Shown in pieces: positions 43,862-52,612 of a stretch of DNA of 64,000 nt. The position numbers and the translations under genes were made by a program. The stretch is taken from contig NZ_CP094469.1 of assembly GCF_023347295.1 (NCBI RefSeq), positions 1,612,001 through 1,676,000 on the forward strand, written 5' to 3'. Numbering within the stretch: the first letter of the stretch is position 1; each line of letters begins with the position of its first letter. Source of the DNA: Faecalibacterium sp. I3-3-33. Lineage in GTDB: Bacteria; Bacillota; Clostridia; Oscillospirales; Ruminococcaceae. The notes beneath the pieces are model-generated. The model was not told the DNA's origin and made no database searches. It saw only the letters and a program-made list of their open reading frames with translations.

Positions 43862-44781
43862 TCCTCGTCCTCCCCGGCAAAGTCGGCCAGATCATCCCGC
43901 TGCGGCGGGCGTTCCAGAGAGATACGTCCCCACTTGCAGGCGCGGAACTCGTCCACCAGCATGATGGCGCAGCGCTCGGTGTTCACCTCGCCGCCGCGCA
44001 CCAGCAGACCGCGCTTGCGGCCGATGGCTTCCAGCAGCTCATAGGGCGGCAGTGCCAGCGTTTCGGCATCCAGCTTGTAGCGCTGTGCCACAAGGTCGGG
44101 ATAGTTGCGGCGCACCTCGTCCAACAGGTTCATGGCCAGCTCTTCCACATCCAGAATATCGTCCTTGATGGAGCCGATGAAGGCCAAGTTGGAGGCGATG
44201 GTCTTGGAATCGAACTTTTTCCACAGCACGCCGGGCATATCCAGCAGATCGAACTTTTCGGTGCTGACCCACTGCTTGCCCTTGGTCACGCCGGGGCGGT
44301 CTGCCGCCTTGGCGCGGGCAGAGCCTGCAAAGGTGTTGATAAAGGTGGATTTTCCCACGTTGGGGATGCCGCACAGCATCACCTGCGTTTTGGCACCGCC
44401 CATGCCGCGGTTCTGGCGGCGCTCCAGCAGACCGGAAAGCTCCTTTTCAATAGCCACCTTCACGGCGTTTGCGCCGCCCTTCTGCTTGGCGCTGATGGCC
44501 ACGCAGCCCGCATCTGCGGCGTGGAAGTAGCGGATCCACTCCTCGGTCACAGCCGGGTCGGCAAGGTCAGCCTTGTTCAGCGCATAGAGCTTGGGCTTGC
44601 GGTCGGTAATGCGCTCGATCTCCGGGTTCAGGCTGGAAAGCGGGATGCGCGCGTCCAGCAGCACAAGGCTGGCATCAACGTGCTGGATCTCCTGCTCCAT
44701 CATGCGCAGGGTCTTGGTCATGTGGCCCGGGAACCACTGAATATTGTACTGGTTTGCAAACCGGGTATCCATTTCGTTCAT
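43858..44781 (-). CDS. rbgA: Ribosome biogenesis GTPase RbgA (YlqF)
   Basis: 307 residues. Circularly permuted GTPase: G4 NKADL near 70, G1 GIPNVGKS near 130 and G3 DMPGVL near 190. [16 protein letters not shown] at the N-terminus is family-specific. Needed for late 50S assembly. The ATG at 44781 overlaps the lepB stop, and GGGGTGG precedes it closely. It belongs to the lepB-rbgA-rnhB-yraN operon. Confidence 0.94.
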   Translation of the reverse strand: MNEMDTRFANQYNIQWFPGHMTKTLRMMEQEIQHVDASLVLLDARIPLSSLNPEIERITDRKPKLYALNKADLADPAVTEEWIRYFHAADAGCVAISAKQKGGANAVKVAIEKELSGLLERRQNRGMGGAKTQVMLCGIPNVGKSTFINTFAGSARAKAADRPGVTKGKQWVSTEKFDLLDMPGVLWKKFDSKTIASNLAFIGSIKDDILDVEELAMNLLDEVRRNYPDLVAQRYKLDAETLALPPYELLEAIGRKRGLLVRGGEVNTERCAIMLVDEFRACKWGRISLERPPQRDDLADFAGEDEE

Positions 44782-45329
44782 TTTACCACCCCAAAATCTG
44801 TAAAGGGCATAAAGCACAGCAGCACCTTGCCCAGAATATCACGCTCGTCAATGCAGCCGACATAGGAGGAGCGGCTGTCCAGCGATTCGTTGCGGTTGTC
44901 CCCCATCACAAACAGGGTGCCCTCCGGCACCGTGAACGGGAACTGCACATCGTAGCCCAGATACGTAGGCGCTGCAATGTAGTCCTCCTGCAAAAGCTCG
45001 CCGTTCACCGTGACTGTACCGGCGTCGTAGTCGATGCTGATGGTGTCGCCGCCCTTGGCGATGATCCGCTTGACCAGCGGCTTGCCATAAACGGTGTAGC
45101 TGTCCACAATGACCACATCGCCCCGCTGGGGGGTGTAGCCCGCCGCCCAGACGATGAGCTTATCGCCGTGGGTCAGGGTAGGCACCATAGAGCGCCCATC
45201 CACCTGAATGATACGGAAGAAAAACGAAAAGATCAGTACCAGCACCAGCGCTGCGGAGATGAGCGCTTCGTACCATTCCAGTATGCCCTGCCCGCGCACT
45301 GCGGGGGCAGACTGCTGCTGTTTTTCCAT
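44778..45329 (-). CDS. lepB: Type I signal peptidase
   Basis: 183 residues. Single N-terminal membrane anchor (about 20-40), catalytic Ser47 in GRSMVPTL, general-base Lys87 in VKRIIAKGGD, and the late GDNRNESLDSRS box. Releases secreted proteins at the outer face of the membrane. It starts 51 bp downstream of the rplS terminator, and the operon rbgA-rnhB-yraN follows. Confidence 0.94.
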   Translation of the reverse strand: MEKQQQSAPAVRGQGILEWYEALISAALVLVLIFSFFFRIIQVDGRSMVPTLTHGDKLIVWAAGYTPQRGDVVIVDSYTVYGKPLVKRIIAKGGDTISIDYDAGTVTVNGELLQEDYIAAPTYLGYDVQFPFTVPEGTLFVMGDNRNESLDSRSSYVGCIDERDILGKVLLCFMPFTDFGVVK

Positions 45330-45379
45330 AGCTTTGCCACCAGCCTTTCATCCTTTTATCCATACACCCGGGCTTTGAA

Positions 45380-45411
45380 AAAGAAAAAAGGGACAACAAG
45401 TTGTCCCTTTT
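45380..45411 (-). terminator. rplS terminator
   Basis: On the minus strand AAAAGGGACAAC-TT-GTTGTCCCTTTT, then TTCTTTTTC. Very tight stem with a 2-nt centre. Confidence 0.85.
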
Positions 45412-45435
45412 CTCCCGGTTTCAAATCGGGGATGA

Positions 45436-45777
45436 TCAAATATCGCTCTTGACCTTGGCAGCCTTGCCCGTACGGCCACGCAGATAGAACAGCTTTGCGC
45501 GGCGAACCTTGCCCTTGCGGACAACAGTGACCTTCTCAACGAAGGGGCTGTTGACGGGGAAGACACGCTCGATGCCGACACCGTAAGCCACGCGGCGAAC
45601 GGTGAAGGTCTCTGCAACGCCGCCGTGCTTCTTAGCGATAACAGTGCCCTCGAAGGCCTGAATGCGCTCACGGTCGCCGTCCTTGATACGAACATCAACG
45701 CGGACGGTATCGCCAACGTTGAACTGAGGCTTTTCAGCCTTGATGCTGCCTTCAGAAATAATCTTCAATGCGTCCAT
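45436..45777 (-). CDS. rplS: 50S ribosomal protein L19
   Basis: 113 residues. [40 protein letters not shown] and the arginine-rich [33 protein letters not shown] blocks are diagnostic. GGAGG 8 nt before the ATG at 45777. Its own promoter and a structured leader precede it. Confidence 0.97.
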   Translation of the reverse strand: MDALKIISEGSIKAEKPQFNVGDTVRVDVRIKDGDRERIQAFEGTVIAKKHGGVAETFTVRRVAYGVGIERVFPVNSPFVEKVTVVRKGKVRRAKLFYLRGRTGKAAKVKSDI

Positions 45778-45792
45778 TTTTGAATCCTCCAT

Positions 45793-45895
45793 TTGTTTTT
45801 AGACGTTCATGCACGGCATAGCCGTCAGAGGACCGCCCGTTTAATGATAAATACTTGTCATTAACCCCGCTGTGGTCTCAGCGGACACTAACGCC
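45793..45895 (-). ncRNA. Structured leader of rplS (possible L19 leader)
   Basis: In minus-strand RNA three hairpins follow each other: CCGCTG/CAGCGG, TTAATGA/TCATTAA and GACGGC-TAT-GCCGTG. A ribosomal-protein autoregulatory leader (an L19 leader family is known in low-GC Gram-positives) would sit here. I have not matched it to the family consensus. Confidence 0.4.
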
Positions 45896-45900
45896 CTAAT

Positions 45901-45929
45901 AGGATAGCACAAAACCGGCTTGAATGCAA
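45901..45929 (-). promoter_or_regulatory. rplS promoter
   Basis: TTGCAT (45924-45929), 17 bp, TATCCT (45901-45906) on the minus strand; leader about 120 nt. Confidence 0.65.
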
Positions 45930-45994
45930 GCAATTTAGCGAAAAATCTTGCAAAAATTTTCTGTTTTGCCTGGTAGACGGACTTTTGCGCAGCT

Positions 45995-46639
45995 TCAGGC
46001 AAACAGCTGACGGTCTGCCGTTAAAAACTTAGTGCGCAGAATGTTGGCACTTGCGGCGGGCAGGCCAAACTTTTCTTCCAGAAAACTGGTGAGCAGCGAG
46101 GGGTTCAGGTTCAGTTCCTGCGCAGCGGGCAGGCACAGCTCCAGCTGCACGGTGTTCCCTGCTGCCGTATAACTCAGCTGCGGGATATGCTCTTTGAGGT
46201 CTACGATCTTTTTGCCGCGCTTGCTGTGCTTTTCCACAGGGGCTGTCTCCAGCGCGTTATACTGCTCCAGCACCGCAGCGGCAGCCGTCGGGTAGCTGAT
46301 GCGGTAGCAGGCAAAGGCAATGCTGTCCGCCTTCATCTCCACCGGAGCCACCCGGGTAACATGGATACCAGCAGGCATAATGGCGTTGAGGGCGGTCTGC
46401 CACTGGGCAAAATCCGGGGCTTCCGCCTCGGTCTTGACGTCCACGCACTCGCACTCGCTCTCCTGTCCCAGAGAGAGCGGGCAGGCAAAGGTCATGTAGA
46501 TATGGGGGTTAAAGCCAAGCGTATGCCATACCGGCAGGCCGCTGCGCTTGAGCACCCGCTGCATCACCCGCTGAAGATCCAGCAGGGAGATATAGGAGGC
46601 TTCATTTTTCTTTTCAAACGAGATTCTGACTGTAATCAA
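45995..46639 (-). CDS. DUF2344 protein (TIGR03936 type)
   Basis: 214 residues with the family start RISFEKKNEASYISLLDLQRVMQRVLKRSGLPVWHTLGFNPH-type block in the first 45 residues, and PLSLGQESECE after it. Always found beside, or fused to, the TIGR03960 radical SAM protein; here they overlap by 26 nt. The pair's reaction is unknown. Confidence 0.9.
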   Translation of the reverse strand: MITVRISFEKKNEASYISLLDLQRVMQRVLKRSGLPVWHTLGFNPHIYMTFACPLSLGQESECECVDVKTEAEAPDFAQWQTALNAIMPAGIHVTRVAPVEMKADSIAFACYRISYPTAAAAVLEQYNALETAPVEKHSKRGKKIVDLKEHIPQLSYTAAGNTVQLELCLPAAQELNLNPSLLTSFLEEKFGLPAASANILRTKFLTADRQLFA

Positions 46640-48473
46640 AGCAGGGACCTCCTAACAGATGGTTGGCACCGCAGGCGTTGCAGGCACGGTTGCAGGGCGG
46701 GGTGGTCTGGGCGGCCAGAGCCTTGTTGTACTCCCGCACCAAATACTCATGGGTGATGCCGTAGTCCATGTGAGACCACGGGGTCACCTCGTCCAGTGCG
46801 ATGGGGCGCTGGCAGTAGAAGGCGGGGTCGATGCCCAAATCCGCAAAGGTCTGCATCCAGGTATCGTACTTGAAGCACTCTTCCCAGCCGTCGAAGTAAC
46901 AGCCGCGCTTATACGCCTCCACGATGACCGGGGCAAGGCGGCGGTCGCCCTTTGCAAACACGCCCTCGAGGAAGCTGGTGGTGCTGTCGTGGTAGTTCAC
47001 CTTGATCTTGCGGCTGTGCACGCTTTCCAGCAGGTGCTTCTGCTTGGCCTGCAGGGTCTCGGCGGTATCCATGGGCACGAACTGGAAGGGGGTGTGGGGC
47101 TTGGGCACAAAGCAGGCGCAGCTGATGGTCACCTGCACGCCGCGTCCCTTGGCATGGTTCGTGTTCTTATAGTAGAGGTCTACCACCTTCTGGGCGGTCT
47201 CAGCAATACCCTCGATATCCTCCATGGTCTCGGTGGGCAGACCCATCATGAAGTAAAGCTTGACCGAGGTGTAGCCTGCGTTGAAGGCGATGGTGCAGGT
47301 CTTTTCGATCTCGTCCCAGGTGACGTTTTTGTTGATAACGTTGCGCAGGCGCTGGGTACCGGCTTCGGCGGCAAAGGTCAGGCCGCTCTTGCGTACCTTA
47401 GTGGTTTTTTCAATGAGGCTCTGGGAGAAGTTGTCCACACGCAGGGAGGGCAGCGACAGGCTGACGTGCTCCTTGGGTGCCCACTCGTTCAGGTCGTCCA
47501 GCAGCTCTTCCAGCTGACCGTGGTCGGAGGTGGAAAGGCTGGAAAGGCTCAGTTCCTCGTAGCCGGTGTTTGCACACAGATCCTGTGCTGCCTTGTTCAG
47601 CAAACTGGCATCGCGCTGGCGCATGGGGCGGTACAAGAAGCCCGCCTGACAGAAACGGCAGCCGCGCACGCAGCCGCGCAACACCTCGATGCTGGCGCGA
47701 TCCTGAATAGCACCTACCATGGGCACCACAAAGTTGGTGGGCGGAGCGAACTGGTTCAGATCCTTGATGATGGCCTTGGTGATGCGCGCCGGGATGCCCG
47801 GCTCGTTGGGAGTGATGGCCTTCACTCTGCCGTCCTCGTGGTAGGTGACATCGTAGAAAGCCGGGATATACACGCCCGGGATCTTTGCAATGTTGAGCAG
47901 CAGCTGTTTTTTGGAGATGCCCTCTTTTTTGGCCTTTTCGATCTCGGCGCAGATGGCGGGCAGCTGGTTTTCGCCCTCACCCAGCTGGATGACGTCAAAG
48001 AAATCCGCGATAGGCTCGGCGTTGCAGGCGCAGGGACCGCCCGCTACGATCAACGGCCAGCGGTCGTCACGGTCTTTGGAATAGAACGGGATACCCGCCA
48101 AGTCCAGCATGGCAAGGATATTGGTATAGGAAAGCTCGTACTGCAGGGTAAAGCCCACAGCATCAAAGGCCGTAAGGGGGTCCTTGCTCTCCATGGTGTA
48201 CAGCGGCAGCTGCAGGCGCTCCATCTCTGCCTTCATATCCAGCCACGGCATAAATGCGCGCTCGCACCACCAGTTCTCGTGGCTGTTGAGCAGCTCGTAC
48301 AGGATCTTTTCGCCCAGAAAGGACATTCCCACCTCGTAGGTATCCGGGAAGCAGAAGGCAAAGCGCACATCCACCTTGTCCTTTTCTTTATAGATACTGC
48401 CGGGCTCGCCGCCGGTATAGCGGCCGGGCTTCTGCACCCGTCCCAGCGCTTCTTTCAGTTTGGGATCAAACAT
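46614..48473 (-). CDS. Radical SAM protein, TIGR03960 family (B12-binding-like N-terminus)
   Basis: 619 residues. An N-terminal cobalamin-binding-like fold (about 60-190) is followed by the radical SAM cluster GCVRGCRFCQAGF near 270, a CxxxCxxC site. A C-terminal region has CNRACNACGANHL with extra cysteines that could hold a second cluster. The DUF2344 partner overlaps its end. GGAGG is 5 nt before the ATG at 48473; earlier ATGs at 48485 and 48491 overlap that site. Possibly an RNA or protein modification enzyme. Confidence 0.9.
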   Translation of the reverse strand: MFDPKLKEALGRVQKPGRYTGGEPGSIYKEKDKVDVRFAFCFPDTYEVGMSFLGEKILYELLNSHENWWCERAFMPWLDMKAEMERLQLPLYTMESKDPLTAFDAVGFTLQYELSYTNILAMLDLAGIPFYSKDRDDRWPLIVAGGPCACNAEPIADFFDVIQLGEGENQLPAICAEIEKAKKEGISKKQLLLNIAKIPGVYIPAFYDVTYHEDGRVKAITPNEPGIPARITKAIIKDLNQFAPPTNFVVPMVGAIQDRASIEVLRGCVRGCRFCQAGFLYRPMRQRDASLLNKAAQDLCANTGYEELSLSSLSTSDHGQLEELLDDLNEWAPKEHVSLSLPSLRVDNFSQSLIEKTTKVRKSGLTFAAEAGTQRLRNVINKNVTWDEIEKTCTIAFNAGYTSVKLYFMMGLPTETMEDIEGIAETAQKVVDLYYKNTNHAKGRGVQVTISCACFVPKPHTPFQFVPMDTAETLQAKQKHLLESVHSRKIKVNYHDSTTSFLEGVFAKGDRRLAPVIVEAYKRGCYFDGWEECFKYDTWMQTFADLGIDPAFYCQRPIALDEVTPWSHMDYGITHEYLVREYNKALAAQTTPPCNRACNACGANHLLGGPCFDYSQNLV

Positions 48474-48510
48474 CGGGTCCTCCATAAACAATCCATTTTT
48501 TGCGTTCTTT

Positions 48511-49020
48511 TTATTTTACCCCAAATGTGCCGGTTTTGCAATCGTTTCCGGCGGTTTGTGCATACTTTCCGTGTTTTTGCTGCCACAGCGCCCCTGCGCA
48601 CGCCGCCATCTGTGCGCCATCCAGCGGCGGGATTGGCAAAAGGTTGAACAGCCCCGTCAGCAGATTCGCCGCCCAGAATGCGCTGCCGCGGATGGTGGCA
48701 GTCTGCGCAAGGCGCACCGCCCATACCCCGGCAAAGGCAAAATTGACCGCAGGTCCGGCGGCAGCCAGCACGAGGCGCTGGCGCGGGGAGAGCTTCTCCC
48801 CTGCCGTGCGCATACAAAAGCCGGTCATGGTCACCTCGATGACCGGCAGACGCCTTTGCTGGATGCCGTAGACGAGGATGTGCCCCAGCTCGTGCAAAAC
48901 AGCCGCCAGCAGCCCCAGACGCAGAAAGCCGCTGGCATCAAAGTAGAGCAGCAGATACACCACGCCGCACAGCAGCACCGGGTCCCGGAATACCAGCTTT
49001 CCCGCCCGTACCCGGCTCAC
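48511..49020 (-). CDS. M50 site-2 protease, SpoIVFB-like
   Basis: 169 residues. The zinc motif HELGH (near 45) lies in an N-terminal helix and LLPIPPLDGAQ (near 140) supplies the second Asp, as in SpoIVFB, which cuts pro-sigma-K. About five membrane helices. It begins at a GTG whose GTGA overlaps the TGA of the M23 gene, so the two are coupled. No CBS domain is present, unlike many M50 proteins. Confidence 0.82.
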   Translation of the reverse strand: MSRVRAGKLVFRDPVLLCGVVYLLLYFDASGFLRLGLLAAVLHELGHILVYGIQQRRLPVIEVTMTGFCMRTAGEKLSPRQRLVLAAAGPAVNFAFAGVWAVRLAQTATIRGSAFWAANLLTGLFNLLPIPPLDGAQMAACAGALWQQKHGKYAQTAGNDCKTGTFGVK

Positions 49021-49547
49021 GGAGCATTCTCCAGCAGGGCGGCTGGGTCGCAGGCAGTGCTCTGCTGCCACAGTTCCAGATGCAGGTGCGCACCGGTGGC
49101 GCGGCCTGTCTGCCCTACCGTACCCAGCGTCTGCCCGGTCTGTACCGCCTCTCCCGGGCGGACATAGAGGTATTGCAGGTGTGCGTAGCGGGTCTCGCAG
49201 CCATCCGGGTGCAGGATGCGCAGATGGTTGCCATAGCTTGGGCTGTAGGCCGCCGCAGTCACTACGCCCTCCTGCACCGCCCGCACTGTCGTGCCCGCCG
49301 CACAGGCAAGGTCGATGCCGGAATGAAACGCAGGCTTGCCGGTAAAGGGGTCTGTCCGCGCGCCGTAGGCGTCTGAGATGCGCCACGCTGTGGTATCTAG
49401 CGGAAAACCGTACTTTTTCGTGTTCCGTGCGGCCTGTACCGGCAAAGCTGCCAGCAGACAGAGTGCCAGCCCCGCCAGCACAAGTGCCATGATGCCCCAC
49501 CGCCGTCTGCGTAGTTTTGCTGCCTGTCCACTCCGTTTTGCCCGCAT
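49017..49547 (-). CDS. M23 peptidase-like protein, SpoIVFA-like position
   Basis: 176 residues. N-terminal basic stretch and one membrane helix (MALVLAGLALCLLAALPVQA), then a LytM/M23 domain: HSGIDLA, YAHLQYL, VRPGEAVQTGQTLGTVG and HLHLEL. All metal ligands look intact, whereas SpoIVFA of Bacillus is degenerate. AGGAGGG lies 6 nt before the ATG at 49547. Placement directly upstream of an SpoIVFB-like gene suggests the SpoIVFA role; a cell-wall hydrolase is the alternative. Confidence 0.78.
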   Translation of the reverse strand: MRAKRSGQAAKLRRRRWGIMALVLAGLALCLLAALPVQAARNTKKYGFPLDTTAWRISDAYGARTDPFTGKPAFHSGIDLACAAGTTVRAVQEGVVTAAAYSPSYGNHLRILHPDGCETRYAHLQYLYVRPGEAVQTGQTLGTVGQTGRATGAHLHLELWQQSTACDPAALLENAP

Positions 49548-49738
49548 ACGCCGCCCTCCTATCCCGAAAAGTGTATGCACAAGCGGTGGGCAGCAGAACC
49601 CACCCACCGTTCAGATGAGCCGTGATAAAAGCATTCTCACAAGAGGGGTCACAGAGGAAATCTTTATCCACAACAAAAAGAGCCGCCGCACAAATTTCTG
49701 TGCAGCAGCTCTGGCTTTGGTTTATATAATTTTACAGA

Positions 49739-52132
49739 TCAACGTCGGAAAAAGCTTCCAATGCGTTCCAGTAGGCTCTTTTTCTTGGGTGCGGTGACAG
49801 CAGGCTTTGCAGCCGGGCGGGGTGCAGCGGGCGTTTTAGGGGCAGGCTGCGCAGCGCGGGGCTTATTGTTCAGCATCTGCTCCAGCGCCTCGTAGTGGTC
49901 GGGCTGCTGCGCCGCCGGGGCAGTTTCCGTTGCCTTTTCCGGTGCGGGCTGGAACACATGGGGCAGCTCCTGTTTGAGCTGTTCCACGGTAACTTCCTGA
50001 AAGACTGCCGCCGGTTTTTCCGTTTCCGGGGCGGCGGTGGTGCACTTCCACGGTTCGGAGCGCTGCCAATCGTTGCGCAGCAGCTCGTACATGCCCATCT
50101 GGCTGTTGACCGGCAGTTCACCCTCGGCGGGCTTCACCTTCTGGTAGTTACCGTTAGCTTCCATGACCCGGGCGTTGACGTTATCCCGCAGCTGCAACTG
50201 AAGGATATCGGTGAGTTTTTGCACCAGAACAGGGTCCTCCACCCGGACGCCCACCTCCACGCGGCACTCGGTATTGCGGGTGAGGAAGTCGCCGGAGGCA
50301 ATGTAGATACGGGTGTGGGTGCCATCAAAGAAGCTGTAAATGCGGCCATGCTCCAGATACCGTCCCACCAGACTGCGGATGTGCAGGTTCTCGGTTTTGC
50401 TGGGCACCTCTGCGCGCACGCAGCAGATACCGCGCACGATCATATCAATGCGCACCCCGGCGCAGCTGGCTTCCTGCAATTTGAGGATGATGTCCCGGTC
50501 GCTGATGGAGTTGTTTTTCAGGATCATGGAAGCCGGGCGACCCATGCGGGCGGCAGCGATAACGTGATCCATCTCGTCCAGCAGCACGCTCTTGAAGCGC
50601 AGCGGGGCTACCAGCATCTTGTCGCTTTCCTCGGTAAGCTGCTGCACGGCCAGATTGCGGAACACCTTGGAGGCTTCCTCGCCGATGCGCTCGTCTGCGG
50701 TGATAAAGGAATAATCCGTATACAGTTCGCTGGTTTTTTCGTTGTAGTTGCCGGTACCGATCTGTGTGATATAGGAGTAGCCCTCTGCGCCCTTGCGGGT
50801 GATGAGGGTCAGTTTGGAGTGCACCTTATAGTCCTCAAAGCCGTAGATGACGGTGCAGCCTGCGCTTTCCAGCTGCTTGGACCAGTCGATGTTGTTCTGC
50901 TCGTCAAAGCGGGCGCGCAGCTCTACCAGTGCCACCACTTCCTTGCCGTTTTCGGCGGCCTCCATCAGCGCCTGCACGATCTGAGACTCCCGCGCCATGC
51001 GGTAGAGGGTCATCTTGATGGAGATGACGTCCGGGTCCTGTGCGGCCTTTTTGAGCATGGCAATAAAAGGCCGGATAGACTGGTACGGGTAGCTGAGCAG
51101 CACGTCATGCTTCTGTACCTCGGCAGCCAGATCATAATCCGGCGGCGGCAGCATGGGACGTGCGGGGGTGTAGAAGAGCGCCGGGTGACCCTCGGCCTCC
51201 ATGCGGCCGGAAAGCTTGAAGAAGAAGCTCAGGTCCAGCGGGCTCTTTTGCAGAAATACCCGCTTGCGGGTCAGCTCCAGACGGCTGCACAGCAGCCGCT
51301 CCACCTCCGGTGCGGGAGCGGGGGTGATCTGCAGACGGACAGCCGCCAGCTTGCGGCGGCGCCGGAGCAGCTCGGTCATGATCTCACGATAGTCGATATC
51401 GTGATCCATCATGCCCTCTTTTACGTCGATATCCGCGTTGCGGGTGACCCGAAACAGGCATTTTTCCTGTATGGAATCCTTGCCGAAGATGCTGGACGCA
51501 TAGTGCAGCACCAGCTCCTCGGTGAGGGCAAACTGCACAGCGCCGTCCTTTTTGATGAAGTGCATCCGCTCCATCTGGCTGGAGATGGGCACGATGCCAA
51601 GGCTCTGCTCCTGCGTGTGCTTTTCCTTGAGCAGCACGCCAAGGTAGATCTCTTTGTTGCGCAAAAACGGGAACGGGTGGCGGTTATCCACGATCTGCGG
51701 GCTGAGGATGGGGAACAGCTCGGACTGGAAGTATTTTTTCCAGAGATGCTCCTCCTCCTTGGTCAGGTGGTCGAAATCCACCTTATGGTAGCCGTTCTCG
51801 GCCAGATTTTCCAGCGCCTTTGCGTAGAATTTATCGCACTCCTCTTGCAGCTGCGCCGTTTTGGGCATAATGGCGGCCAGCTGCTCAGCGGCGGTCATGT
51901 TGGTCTTGTTTTCCCGCTTTTCCTTTTTGGTCTTACTCTGCTCAAGGTTTGCGCGCTCCTGCAAAGAGCCTACACGCACCATGAAAAACTCGTCCAGATT
52001 GGAGCCGTAAATTGCCAGAAATTTGATCCGCTCGCCCAGCGGGACGTTCTTGTCCTTGCCCAGTGCCAGAACGCGGCGGTTGAAATCCAGCCAGCTCAGT
52101 TCGCGGTTGATAAAGATCGATTCGTCACTCAT
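49739..52132 (-). CDS. ppk: Polyphosphate kinase 1
   Basis: 797 residues. Makes polyphosphate from ATP. N-terminal SIFINRELSWLDFNRRVL, the catalytic-His site DYKVHSKLTLITR, IGTGNYNEKTS and the C-terminal RIYIASGDFLTRN block are all present. After about residue 690 comes an extra 100-residue Ala/Pro-rich tail ending KKKSLLERIGSFFRR, not part of the enzyme core. The ATG at 52132 starts it; an upstream open frame overlaps the comEA gene. Confidence 0.94.
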   Translation of the reverse strand: MSDESIFINRELSWLDFNRRVLALGKDKNVPLGERIKFLAIYGSNLDEFFMVRVGSLQERANLEQSKTKKEKRENKTNMTAAEQLAAIMPKTAQLQEECDKFYAKALENLAENGYHKVDFDHLTKEEEHLWKKYFQSELFPILSPQIVDNRHPFPFLRNKEIYLGVLLKEKHTQEQSLGIVPISSQMERMHFIKKDGAVQFALTEELVLHYASSIFGKDSIQEKCLFRVTRNADIDVKEGMMDHDIDYREIMTELLRRRRKLAAVRLQITPAPAPEVERLLCSRLELTRKRVFLQKSPLDLSFFFKLSGRMEAEGHPALFYTPARPMLPPPDYDLAAEVQKHDVLLSYPYQSIRPFIAMLKKAAQDPDVISIKMTLYRMARESQIVQALMEAAENGKEVVALVELRARFDEQNNIDWSKQLESAGCTVIYGFEDYKVHSKLTLITRKGAEGYSYITQIGTGNYNEKTSELYTDYSFITADERIGEEASKVFRNLAVQQLTEESDKMLVAPLRFKSVLLDEMDHVIAAARMGRPASMILKNNSISDRDIILKLQEASCAGVRIDMIVRGICCVRAEVPSKTENLHIRSLVGRYLEHGRIYSFFDGTHTRIYIASGDFLTRNTECRVEVGVRVEDPVLVQKLTDILQLQLRDNVNARVMEANGNYQKVKPAEGELPVNSQMGMYELLRNDWQRSEPWKCTTAAPETEKPAAVFQEVTVEQLKQELPHVFQPAPEKATETAPAAQQPDHYEALEQMLNNKPRAAQPAPKTPAAPRPAAKPAVTAPKKKSLLERIGSFFRR

Positions 52133-52185
52133 AACAATAAATCTCCGTATTTCCTCTTTGACCAAGGCAGAAAGCGGGCTACGCC

Positions 52186-52530
52186 CTAGCGGACATACGC
52201 CTGCCCTGCCCATGAATCCACCATTGCCTGGGTAATGCCCGGCACCTGCGCGACATCCTCCACCTGTGCAAACGGGCCGTACTGCGCCCGGTAGTCCAGT
52301 ATAGCCTGTGCACTGCGGGGACCGACACCGGGCAGGGTGCACAAGGCATCTGCATCGGCTGTATTCAGCTCTACCTGCGTATACGCCGCCAGCGCTTTTG
52401 TGTCCGGCAGCGTCTGCGGGGTTTGCGGGTGCAGCGGCACTGCAAACCAGAACGCCAGCCCTGCACAGACCCCTGCGGCGGCAAGGCACAGCAACAGGAA
52501 CACCCCTTCGCGGCGCTTTTTGTTTTGCAT
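52186..52530 (-). CDS. comEA: ComEA-like helix-hairpin-helix DNA-binding protein
   Basis: 114 residues. One N-terminal membrane helix (VFLLLCLAAAGVCAGLAFWF), a short linker, then a double helix-hairpin-helix (VELNTADADALCTLPGVGPRSAQAILDYRAQYGPF). This matches the DNA-receptor ComEA of natural transformation, in the short form that lacks the SLBB domain. No comEB/comEC in the window. Confidence 0.85.
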   Translation of the reverse strand: MQNKKRREGVFLLLCLAAAGVCAGLAFWFAVPLHPQTPQTLPDTKALAAYTQVELNTADADALCTLPGVGPRSAQAILDYRAQYGPFAQVEDVAQVPGITQAMVDSWAGQAYVR

Positions 52531-52563
52531 AGGCTTCTTCTCCCATTCTACCTGATTCCTTGT

Positions 52564-52603
52564 TAAAAAGAAAGCCCTCTGCGGGAAAATTGCAGAGGGC
52601 TTT
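52564..52603 (-). terminator. Terminator after the HAD-like gene
   Basis: AAAGCCCTCTGC / GCAGAGGGCTTT, 12-bp perfect stem, followed on the minus strand by CTTTTTAA. Confidence 0.85.
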
Positions 52604-52612
52604 GCACAAATT

